NCBI GenBank assembly: GCA_046349255.1
Contig: JAXMCR010000002.1
Location: forward strand, 1,302,001 to 1,366,000
Reading direction: 5' to 3'
Length of the DNA: 64,000 bases
DNA from: DAIODI01 sp046349255
GTDB lineage: Bacteria; Pseudomonadota; Alphaproteobacteria; Rhizobiales; Aestuariivirgaceae
In this document: one piece after another, positions 11,589 through 19,405 of the stretch
Layout: each line of letters begins with the position of its first letter
How positions within the stretch are numbered: position 1 is the first letter of the stretch
Notes under the pieces: generated by a model
What the model was told of the DNA's origin: nothing
Database searches by the model: none
What the model saw: the letters and a program-made list of their open reading frames with translations, nothing else
Position numbers and translations under genes: made by a program

Positions 11589-11738
11589 TCCGTTCCTCGT
11601 CCTGCCGGGCCGGCTCTCTCGCCTTCAAAGAGCGGCCCTATCCGAATCGCGTCAATTTTAGCTTGTCTGATACGGGATAGGCCCGCACCGTTAACCGTAC
11701 CCTAAACCTTCAGATCCGAGAGACCTTCCGCCGCACCC

Positions 11739-13721
11739 TCAGGTCACCGAACCGACCGGCCGTCCCGACGCCTGGCCAAACCCCTCCACCACAGCTTCCG
11801 TCCCGGCGGTCGAGCGCAATTCCTCGCGGATCTCGTTCAACCTCACCAGGTTTCCCTCGCTCGGATCTTCGGCAAAGCTCCGTTCCGCCGCCTTGAGTTC
11901 CCGTTCCAGCATCACGCTCTTGCGATGCAAGGCGATCATCTGCCGGAGCCCCGTTTCGGCGTCCTCGAGTGCGGCGTCGGAGAAGACGAACCACACGTTG
12001 AAGCGCCTAGCCGTCGCCATCGCTTCCGCGATGACCGCGTCCTGATCCCTGTGGCTCAGGTGGGACTTGAGCTTTTCAGCGTCAAGGCCCTGCTCCAAAG
12101 CCGCGATATCTAGTAGTTCGCGCCGAAGCGAGTCAAGCGCCGCTCCGGACAGGGGAAGATCGGCCAAAAGCTCGGCATGGCGGATGATCAGCAACGGGTG
12201 GTTGAGGAGGACTGCAACGATCAACTGCTCGCGGCGCTCCTTGCCCGTGAGATCGACCGACGACCCCCCGGACAAGGCCTTCAGCTCCCGCGAGGCAGGC
12301 TCCTGGATGTCCCACGGCTTTATGTCTAACGGCCGACGCCGGCCGGTGAGGCCGCCGCGGTCGGGCGGCCGCATCCGTCGCCAGGGGAACTGTCCTGCCC
12401 CGCCGGTCGGCCGATACGGCGTGCCGGCCGGCCGCGATGGTGCGAAGAGCGCCTTCACCCGGAAGCGCATGTCGGCCTGGTAGTGGCTCCTGACCTTAAG
12501 GTCGCCGATGCGGGCGATCTCCGCCTCGAGATCGGCCTCGAACCGCGCGCGGCGCTCGGGCGTCGAGCGGTCGTTGCGCTCGAGCGCGCGCCGCCAAAGC
12601 ACCTCGGCCAGCGGCTCCGACGCGGCGACGGCGGCCTTGACCGCGTCCGCCCCGGCATCGCGCAGGAGGTCGTCCGGATCCTTGCCGCCCGGCAGGAACA
12701 CGAACCCGAGCGACCGGCCGGGCTCGAGCAGTGGCAGCGCAAGGTCGAGCGCACGGTGGGCCGCCTTGATCCCGGCCTCGTCCCCGTCGAAGCAGAGCGT
12801 CGGCTCGGGCGCGACCTTCCACAGGAGGCGCAGCTGGTTCTCGGTCAGCGCCGTGCCGAGGGGCGCGACCGCGTTCGGGATTCCGGCGCGCGTCATGGCG
12901 ATCACGTCGACGTAGCCTTCGACGGCGACGATCGCGCCTTTCTCGAAGGCGGGCCCGCGGGCGCGGTCGAGGTTGTAGAGCACCTCGCCCTTGTGGAAGA
13001 GCGCCGTCTCCGGCGAGTTCAGGTATTTTGCGGGAACGTCCGCCGAAAGCGCCCGACCGCCGAAGGCGATCACCCGTCCGCGCTGGTCGCGGATCGGAAA
13101 CATCACCCGGTCGCGGAAGCGGTCGTAGGGCACCGCGATGTCCTCGCCCGCCACCAGGAGCCCTGCCTCGACCATCCGCTCGGTGTCGATGCCCTTCCCG
13201 GCAAGATGGGTCTTGAGGTCGTATCGCCCGCCCGGCGCGTAGCCGAGCCGGAACTCGTTGGCGACCGGACCCGTGAGGCCGCGTCCCTCGAGGTAGGCGC
13301 GGGCATTGGTTCCGGCCCGCTCGCGCAGCTGCGCCTCGAAAAAGCGCGCCGCCTCCTCCATGACTTCGTAGAGGCTCGCCCGCTTCGTCTCCTGCTCGAC
13401 GTCGGCCGGTGAGAAGGCCGGCATCGGGAGGCCTGCTTCCTCGGCAAGCCGTTGAACTGCCTCGGGAAACGACAGCCCCTCCTTCTCGGTAAGGAAGGTG
13501 AAGATGTCGCCCGAGACCTTGCAGCCGAAGCAGTGGTAACGGCCCTTGCGGTCGTCGGCGTGGAAGGAGGGCGACTTCTCGTTATGGAACGGGCAGCAGG
13601 CCCAGAAGTCGCCGCGCGAGGCTTGCGTCTTGCGCCGGTCCCAGCGGACAGTCCTGCCGATGACCGACGACACGCTCACGCGTGACCGGATCTCGTCGAG
13701 GAAGCTGGGCGAAAAGCGCAT
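11739..13721 (-). CDS. dnaG: DNA primase
   Basis: Makes RNA primers at the replication fork with DnaB. It has 660 residues. The CHC2 zinc finger is C43-P-F-H46 with C64 and C67. The catalytic core and TOPRIM domain follow, with VEGYVDVIAM, the acidic CFDGDEAG loop and GKDPDDLL. The C-terminal helicase-binding region is less conserved. The ATG at 13721 begins MRFSPSFLDEIR, the usual N terminus. It sits 48 bases downstream of an arginase-family gene on the same strand and upstream of rpoD. Confidence 0.96.
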   Translation of the reverse strand: MRFSPSFLDEIRSRVSVSSVIGRTVRWDRRKTQASRGDFWACCPFHNEKSPSFHADDRKGRYHCFGCKVSGDIFTFLTEKEGLSFPEAVQRLAEEAGLPMPAFSPADVEQETKRASLYEVMEEAARFFEAQLRERAGTNARAYLEGRGLTGPVANEFRLGYAPGGRYDLKTHLAGKGIDTERMVEAGLLVAGEDIAVPYDRFRDRVMFPIRDQRGRVIAFGGRALSADVPAKYLNSPETALFHKGEVLYNLDRARGPAFEKGAIVAVEGYVDVIAMTRAGIPNAVAPLGTALTENQLRLLWKVAPEPTLCFDGDEAGIKAAHRALDLALPLLEPGRSLGFVFLPGGKDPDDLLRDAGADAVKAAVAASEPLAEVLWRRALERNDRSTPERRARFEADLEAEIARIGDLKVRSHYQADMRFRVKALFAPSRPAGTPYRPTGGAGQFPWRRMRPPDRGGLTGRRRPLDIKPWDIQEPASRELKALSGGSSVDLTGKERREQLIVAVLLNHPLLIIRHAELLADLPLSGAALDSLRRELLDIAALEQGLDAEKLKSHLSHRDQDAVIAEAMATARRFNVWFVFSDAALEDAETGLRQMIALHRKSVMLERELKAAERSFAEDPSEGNLVRLNEIREELRSTAGTEAVVEGFGQASGRPVGSVT

Positions 13722-13769
13722 GCGGTCCGGCTCCCGGACGGGGCGAAGGGACGACGGTACGCAGGGACA

Positions 13770-14747
13770 TCAAGACGGGGTGACGACGCTCGCGCGCGCC
13801 ACGAGGCCCAGGACGTTGGCGATCAGGCGCCCCGCCGTCAATGCCCCGATCCCCTGAATGTCGCGGTCCGGCATCAATTCGACGAGGTCGAAGCCGGCGA
13901 TCCTCGCTTTGCCGGCGATCCCGTGGATGATGTCGAGCGCCTGCCAGTAGGTGAGGCCGCCGGGCGAGGGGGCGATGACGCTCGGCATGATGGCGGGGTC
14001 GAGCGCGTCGCAGTCGAACGCGATCACGACCCGCGAGCCGGGCGCGACAAGCGACAGCACCGTCTCCGGTCCGCCGTCGTTCAGTTCCCGCGCGGTGACG
14101 AACGCGACCCCCGCCTGCACCGCGTCCACCCAGTCGGACGGGCGCGCGGAACCCAGGCCCCGCTGGCCGACCTGGATGATCCGATCGACGTGGCCCATGG
14201 CGCGGGCGCGCCGCATGGTGGAGGAGAGGCCCAGGCGTTCGCCCTGCACTTCGTCGCGCCAGTCGATGTGGGCGTCGATCTGGACGATGGTGATCGGCCC
14301 GTGGTCGGCGTAGGCCTCGAGGAACGGGATCGGCACCGAATCGTCGCCGCCGAGCAGGATCGGAACCGCGCCTGTCGAGAGGATGGTTGCGGTGGCCTCG
14401 CGGATCAGGCGGCGGTTTTCCTCCTGCGTGTCTTCCTTGCAGGGGAGGTCGCCCGCATCGACGGCCAGGAGGTCCGGCGTCGGGAACATCGGCCCGCCGA
14501 GGTCGAAATCCATGTGGGCGATGTTGTTCGAGTAGCCGCCCATCGCCTCGCGGATCGCCCGCGGCGCGCCGGCGCAGTAGGCCCCGACGGAGGCGTAAGG
14601 GGTGGCGCACGGGGCCGCGAAGATCACCGAGGTCGGCCGCGGCGTGCGGTCCTTCAGGGAGTCGAGGGGTGCGTGGGGGAGCCCGAGAAACGTTTCGCTG
14701 CTCGTGGCCCCGAACATCGATGCGGCATCGCGGCGGGTGACGGTCAT
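13770..14747 (-). CDS. Arginase/agmatinase-family ureohydrolase
   Basis: Predicted cytoplasmic manganese hydrolase of a guanidino compound, agmatine being the best guess. It has 325 residues. Metal-site motifs are DAHID at 158-162 and DCDALDP at 245-251, both intact, with a VELMPDRD stretch near 290. The first motif, normally GGDHS, reads GGDDS at 133-137, so the usual histidine metal ligand is an aspartate. From memory, some proteobacterial agmatinase-like proteins share this change, so it may mark a subfamily rather than a dead enzyme. The gene precedes dnaG on the same strand. Its start lies 201 bases from the divergent ftsZ. The substrate is uncertain. Confidence 0.85.
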   Translation of the reverse strand: MTVTRRDAASMFGATSSETFLGLPHAPLDSLKDRTPRPTSVIFAAPCATPYASVGAYCAGAPRAIREAMGGYSNNIAHMDFDLGGPMFPTPDLLAVDAGDLPCKEDTQEENRRLIREATATILSTGAVPILLGGDDSVPIPFLEAYADHGPITIVQIDAHIDWRDEVQGERLGLSSTMRRARAMGHVDRIIQVGQRGLGSARPSDWVDAVQAGVAFVTARELNDGGPETVLSLVAPGSRVVIAFDCDALDPAIMPSVIAPSPGGLTYWQALDIIHGIAGKARIAGFDLVELMPDRDIQGIGALTAGRLIANVLGLVARASVVTPS

Positions 14748-14948
14748 GGGCCGGGAAGGTCTCCAGTAAAGCGCGTCGCGTCAAGGGTTTACGGCGCGTT
14801 ACCGCCATGCCCTGGACGGTTAACGGCCGATTGCCGCCCCGCCGCGGATCGATTCAATTTACCCGTCCGAAGTAAGGCCTCGTTAACCTTTTGTTATCGA
14901 TTGTGAAACCATGATGGTCCCTGAGGGATTTGCAGCGGGACATCTCAC
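14748..14948 (+). promoter_or_regulatory. ftsZ upstream region with CtrA-like box and GANTC site
   Basis: This 201-base divergent spacer becomes AT-rich towards ftsZ. It contains TTAA-CCTTTTG-TTAT at 14883-14897, one mismatch from the alphaproteobacterial CtrA box TTAA-N7-TTAA, 52 bases before the ftsZ start. A single half site GGTTAAC lies at 14818-14824. GATTC at 14851-14855 fits the CcrM methylation sequence GANTC. In Caulobacter, ftsZ is controlled by CtrA and by GANTC methylation, so the arrangement is meaningful, but a one-mismatch box can arise by chance. GCGGGA at 14935-14940 is the likely ribosome binding site. Confidence 0.5.
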
Positions 14949-16586
14949 ATGACCATCAATCTGACTGTGCCCGACTTGGCGGAACTGAAGCCCAGAATCA
15001 CTGTGTTCGGGGTTGGCGGCGCCGGGGGTAACGCGGTCAACAACATGATCGAATCGCGCCTCGAGGGCGTCGAGTTCGTCGTGGCCAACACCGACGCGCA
15101 GGCGCTGCTCCAGAGCGCCGCCGCCCGCCGGATCCAGATGGGCAACATGCTGACCCAGGGGCTGGGCGCAGGCTCCCACCCGGAGATCGGCGCGTCCGCC
15201 GCCGAGGAGGCGCTGCCCGAGATCATCGATCACCTCGCCGGCTCGCACATGGTGTTCATCACCGCCGGCATGGGCGGCGGCACCGGCACCGGCGCGGCCC
15301 CGGTCATCGCCCGCGCGGCCAAGGAGCAGGGGATCCTGACCGTCGGCGTCGTGACGAAACCGTTCCATTTCGAGGGCGCCCGGCGCGCCCTGACGGCCGA
15401 CCGAGGCATCGAGGCGCTGCAGCAGCACGTCGATACGCTGATCGTCATCCCGAACCAGAACCTGTTCCGGGTCGCCAACGAGAAGACGACGTTTGCCGCC
15501 GCCTTCGCGATGGCCGACCAGGTGCTCTATTCCGGCGTCGCCTCGATCACCGAGCTGATGACCAAGGAAGGCCTGATCAACCTCGACTTCGCCGACGTCC
15601 GCGCCATCATGAGCGAGATGGGCAAGGCGATGATGGGCACGGGCGAGGCGTCCGGCGAGAAGCGCGCCATCGAGGCCGCGGAAGCCGCGATCTCCAACCC
15701 GCTCCTCGACGATGTCTCCATGCGCGGTGCGCGCGGACTCCTGATCTCGATCACCGGCGGTCCTGACCTCACGCTTTACGAGGTCGACGAGGCCGCAACC
15801 CGCATTCGCGAGGAAGTCGATCCGGAAGCGAACATCATCCTCGGCGCGACGTTCGACGAATCGCTCGAGGGCACGATGCGTGTGTCCGTCGTCGCCACCG
15901 GCCTCAACAAGGCCGAGGAGGAAGCCCGCGCCGCCGCCGACCACCAGATCGCCACGACGCTCGCCGCCCGACCGGCTGCAGCGCCGAGCCGCATCAACTT
16001 TGCGCCTGCCGCACCGGCGATCGTGCGACGCGCGGTGGAAACCCGTGTCAATGTCTCGCCGTTCGTGTCAACGCAGCCAGCGCCGCAGATGGCGCCAGCC
16101 GCCGCGATGCCGGCGGCTCAGCCGGTCAGCCACGAGCCAATGGCGGAAGGCGATTACACCGAGACGATGGAGGAGGCGGTCGCCGTGGAGGCCCCGCCGG
16201 TTCGTCCCGCGCCACGTCCCGCGCCGCGCATGCCTTCGGCCGAGGATTTCTCGCCGCACGTGCGCAGCACGATTGCCAACCGCGCCTCGCAGATCGAAAA
16301 GATCGCCGAGCAGGGGCAGCAGCGCAAGCAGGGCCTGTTCTCGCGCCTGACATCCGGCTTCCATCGCAAGCCCGAGGCTCCTGCCCCGCAGCCGGCCCGA
16401 GAGCCGGCGCTGACGCAGCGCCCGCAGCCGCAGCCGCAGCAGCGCCCGTCGCTCGCCCGGCCGCCGCAGCCGGAGCCCCAGCCGCAGGCGCGCGAGAACG
16501 TTGTGCCGATGCCGCCGCAGATCGATCCGAGCCTCGAGGACGACCAGCTCGAGATTCCGGCGTTCCTGCGCCGTCAGGCGAACTGA
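14949..16586 (+). CDS. ftsZ: Cell division GTPase FtsZ
   Basis: Tubulin-like GTPase that forms the Z ring. The nucleotide loop GVGGAGGNAVNNM is at 21-33, the signature GGGTGTG at 109-115, and the T7 synergy loop NLDFAD at 211-216. The 545 residues include a long Pro/Ala/Gln-rich linker from about residue 335 and the conserved tail DDQLEIPAFLRRQ at 531-543 that binds FtsA. The long linker is typical of alphaproteobacteria. It is separated from ftsA by about 6 kb, and a strong hairpin follows the stop, so it is probably transcribed from its own promoter. Confidence 0.97.
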   Translation: MTINLTVPDLAELKPRITVFGVGGAGGNAVNNMIESRLEGVEFVVANTDAQALLQSAAARRIQMGNMLTQGLGAGSHPEIGASAAEEALPEIIDHLAGSHMVFITAGMGGGTGTGAAPVIARAAKEQGILTVGVVTKPFHFEGARRALTADRGIEALQQHVDTLIVIPNQNLFRVANEKTTFAAAFAMADQVLYSGVASITELMTKEGLINLDFADVRAIMSEMGKAMMGTGEASGEKRAIEAAEAAISNPLLDDVSMRGARGLLISITGGPDLTLYEVDEAATRIREEVDPEANIILGATFDESLEGTMRVSVVATGLNKAEEEARAAADHQIATTLAARPAAAPSRINFAPAAPAIVRRAVETRVNVSPFVSTQPAPQMAPAAAMPAAQPVSHEPMAEGDYTETMEEAVAVEAPPVRPAPRPAPRMPSAEDFSPHVRSTIANRASQIEKIAEQGQQRKQGLFSRLTSGFHRKPEAPAPQPAREPALTQRPQPQPQQRPSLARPPQPEPQPQARENVVPMPPQIDPSLEDDQLEIPAFLRRQAN

Positions 16587-16610
16587 CGGAACGCCAACTG
16601 CAACGGCTCC

Positions 16611-16651
16611 ATCCCGGCGGGTCACAAAACCGCCGGGATTGACGCCTTTCT
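16611..16651 (+). terminator. Hairpin after ftsZ, probable terminator
   Basis: A perfect 10-bp stem, ATCCCGGCGG at 16611-16620 and CCGCCGGGAT at 16630-16639, closes a 9-base A-rich loop. It begins 24 bases after the ftsZ stop. The following tract is only moderately T-rich, so termination may be partial. Confidence 0.7.
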
Positions 16652-16739
16652 AGCCTTCCGCCGTGGTTTGCGGCCTCCCGTCGACGTGATAATCAGCGGG
16701 CAGCAGGCCCAGGCGCTGGGGAGCGGGAGTAGACCTTAC

Positions 16740-17699
16740 GTGGCGGTGGTGAAGGCGTTCGATCGACGGGCTTTGCGCCTTCTGTGCGTCGCCGCGCTGA
16801 GCCTCTCGGCTGCCGCATGCTCGGGCAAGCAGGGCGATCTCTACGACTACATTTCCGGCAAGCCCTCGACGCCCACGAGCACGCCGACTGCTTCGACGGC
16901 GACCGCCTCGACCGCCTCGGGCATGCCGCCGTCCAATGCGATCGCTCCGGACCTCGCGCAGTCCGACGATGCCAAGCCGATCGCGGAGCTTTACAACAAG
17001 GCGCTCGAGAACCTGAACGAAGGCGCCTACAAGACCGCTGCGAAGAATTTCGCCGAGGTCGAGCGCCAGCATCCCTATTCGAGCTGGGCGACGCGCGCGA
17101 TCCTGATGCAGGCCTACGCGCAGTACATGCGCAACGAGTACGACGATGCGATCTCGGCCGCGCAGCGCTTCATCACGCTCCACCCCGGCCACAAGGATAC
17201 GGCGTACGCGTACTATCTCGTGGCGATGTGCTACTACGAGCAGATCCGCGACATCCAGCGCGACCAGTCGACGACGCAGAAGGCGCTCGACGCGCTCGAC
17301 GAGGTCGCCCGCCGCTTCCCCGGCACCCCCTATGCGCAGGACGCCGAACAGAAGGCGCTGCTGGCGCGCGACCACCTCGCCGGCAAGGAACTCGAGGTCG
17401 GCCGCTACTACATGCGCAAGAAGGCCTATCTCGCCGCGATCAACCGCTTCAAGACGGTGATCGTGCAGTACCAGACGACGTCGCAGACGCCCGAGGCGCT
17501 CTATCGTCTGACCGAAGCCTATCTTGCGCTCGGCATCCGCTCGGAGGCGCAGACGGCGGCGGCGGTGCTCGGCCAGAACTTCCCGAACAGCGACTGGTAC
17601 AAGGACGCGTTCAACCTGCTCCAGTCGCAGGGCCTTGAACCGTCGGCGAGTTCCGAGAGCTGGATCACGCAGGCCTGGAACCAGATCAAGCCTTTCTGA
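16740..17699 (+). CDS. bamD: Outer membrane assembly lipoprotein BamD
   Basis: Lipoprotein of the BAM complex that inserts beta-barrel proteins in the outer membrane. The N terminus is a lipoprotein signal: basic start, hydrophobic LLCVAALSLSAAA, then the acylated Cys27. Repeated TPR-like helices follow, including the family stretches LYNKALENLNEGAYKTAAKNF and HPYSSWATRA. I chose the GTG at 16740 because GGGAG at 16725-16729 is well placed and the signal sequence is then normal. A longer frame opens at 16668 but would bury the signal. In many relatives lpxC lies between ftsZ and bamD; here it is absent. Confidence 0.92.
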   Translation: MAVVKAFDRRALRLLCVAALSLSAAACSGKQGDLYDYISGKPSTPTSTPTASTATASTASGMPPSNAIAPDLAQSDDAKPIAELYNKALENLNEGAYKTAAKNFAEVERQHPYSSWATRAILMQAYAQYMRNEYDDAISAAQRFITLHPGHKDTAYAYYLVAMCYYEQIRDIQRDQSTTQKALDALDEVARRFPGTPYAQDAEQKALLARDHLAGKELEVGRYYMRKKAYLAAINRFKTVIVQYQTTSQTPEALYRLTEAYLALGIRSEAQTAAAVLGQNFPNSDWYKDAFNLLQSQGLEPSASSESWITQAWNQIKPF

Positions 17700-17727
17700 C
17701 GCGTGCGCGCCTGCGTTATAAGGCGGC

Positions 17728-19401
17728 ATGCTGACGGGGCTCTCCATCCGCGACATCGTGCTGATCGAAAAGCTCGACCTCGCCTTCGAGGACGGGCTCA
17801 CCGTGCTGACCGGTGAAACCGGCGCCGGGAAATCAATACTGCTCGATTCGCTCGGCCTCGCGCTCGGCGCGCGCGGCGACAGTGCGCTGGTGCGCGCAGG
17901 CTCAGCGAAGGGGTCCGTCACGGCGATGTTCTCGCTGCCCCCGGCGCATCCGGCGCTGCAGATTCTCGACCAGCTGGGGCTCGCGCCGGACGACGGCGAC
18001 CTCGTGCTGCGCCGGGTGCAGGGGTCGGACGGGTCGAGCCGCGCGTTCGTCAACGACCAGCCGATCGGCGTCGGCCTGCTGCGGCAGGTGGGGGGCGCGC
18101 TCGTCGAGATTCACGGCCAGCACGACAGCCGGGCGCTGGTCGAGCCTGCGAATCACCGCCAGCTCCTCGATGCGTTCGCGGGCCTCGATCCGCAGGCGAA
18201 GGCGGTGAAGCGCGCCTTCGAGGCCTGGCAGGTCGCAGACCACGCCGTCACTGAATATGAGGAGCAGCTGAAGCGCGCCGAGACCGAGCGCGCCTTCATC
18301 GAACACGCGGCCGAAGAATTGCGCGCGCTGAAGCCCACGGTCGGCGAGGAGAATGCGCTGGCCGAGCGGCGTCAGCTGATGATGAACGCCGAGCAGTTCG
18401 CAACCGCCGTCGACGAGGCGCGGGGCGTGCTGTCCAGTGACTCGCTGGCGGGGCGTCTCAACGCCGTGCTGCGCAAGCTCGAACGGCGCCGTGAGCAGGC
18501 GGCGGGGCTTCTCGACGAGGCGTGCTCGGCCCTCGACCGCCTGGTGAACGAACTGAACGATGCCGAACGCGCGCTCGACACGGCCCAGCGCGCCTTCGCC
18601 TTCAACCCGATGGAGCTCGAGGAAGCCGAGGAGCGGCTCTTTGCGCTGCGGGCGCTGGCCCGAAAGCACAAGGTGCAGGTCGATGACCTCGCGGCGCTGC
18701 TCGAACGGTTCGAAGGCCAGCTCCAGTCCCTCGACGAGGGCGAACGTCGGCTTGCCGCGCTCGAGGCAGACCGGGTCGCGGCGCGCGATCGGCTCGACGT
18801 GTCGGCCCGCGCCTTGTCCGATGCTCGCCGTGCCGCCGCCAGACGCCTCGACCAGGCGGTGATGGCGGAGCTCGGACCGCTGCGGCTCGAACGCGCGCGG
18901 TTCGAGACGCGCATCGACACGGACGCGGGTGCCCCGTCCGCCACCGGCATCGACCGCGTGGAATTCCTCGTCGCGGCAAACCCGGGCACGCCGCTTGCCC
19001 CGCTCGCCAAGGCGGCCTCCGGCGGCGAACTCTCTCGGTTCATGCTGGCGCTGAAGGTGGTGCTCGCCGCCAACGGTTCGGCGCCCACCCTCATCTTCGA
19101 CGAGATCGACACCGGCATGGGCGGCGCGGTGGCGGACGCGATGGGCCAGCGCCTCGCGCGCCTCGCGGCGACGCTCCAGGTCCTCGCCGTGACGCACTCG
19201 CCGCAGGTCGCCTCACGCGCGCAGAGTCACTATCTCATCGCCAAGCGCGAGGAGGCCCGCGAGGCGGGCCTTCGCGCGGTGACGCACGTGGCCCCGCTCC
19301 AGGGTCGTACGCGCCGCGAGGAGATCGCCCGCATGCTGTCGGGCTCCGAGGTGACGGAAGAAGCCCGCGCGCAGGCCGAGCGCCTCCTCGCTGCGAGTTG
19401 A
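17728..19401 (+). CDS. recN: DNA repair ATPase RecN
   Basis: SMC-like ATPase of double-strand break repair. Walker A GETGAGKS is at residues 29-36. A central coiled-coil region rich in Glu, Arg and Ala spans roughly 160-370. The ABC signature SGGELSRFMLALK and Walker B TLIFDEIDTGMGG are in the C-terminal third, followed by the VTHSPQVASRA switch. It has 557 residues, the normal length. It starts 28 bases after bamD and ends 4 bases before ligA, so the three are probably cotranscribed. Confidence 0.96.
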   Translation: MLTGLSIRDIVLIEKLDLAFEDGLTVLTGETGAGKSILLDSLGLALGARGDSALVRAGSAKGSVTAMFSLPPAHPALQILDQLGLAPDDGDLVLRRVQGSDGSSRAFVNDQPIGVGLLRQVGGALVEIHGQHDSRALVEPANHRQLLDAFAGLDPQAKAVKRAFEAWQVADHAVTEYEEQLKRAETERAFIEHAAEELRALKPTVGEENALAERRQLMMNAEQFATAVDEARGVLSSDSLAGRLNAVLRKLERRREQAAGLLDEACSALDRLVNELNDAERALDTAQRAFAFNPMELEEAEERLFALRALARKHKVQVDDLAALLERFEGQLQSLDEGERRLAALEADRVAARDRLDVSARALSDARRAAARRLDQAVMAELGPLRLERARFETRIDTDAGAPSATGIDRVEFLVAANPGTPLAPLAKAASGGELSRFMLALKVVLAANGSAPTLIFDEIDTGMGGAVADAMGQRLARLAATLQVLAVTHSPQVASRAQSHYLIAKREEAREAGLRAVTHVAPLQGRTRREEIARMLSGSEVTEEARAQAERLLAAS

Positions 19402-19405
19402 ACCG

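Noticed and set aside
13770..14747. Calling the arginase-family gene a pseudogene because of GGDDS
   Set aside because: The frame is intact, the other metal ligands are kept, and the substitution is familiar in related proteins from memory.
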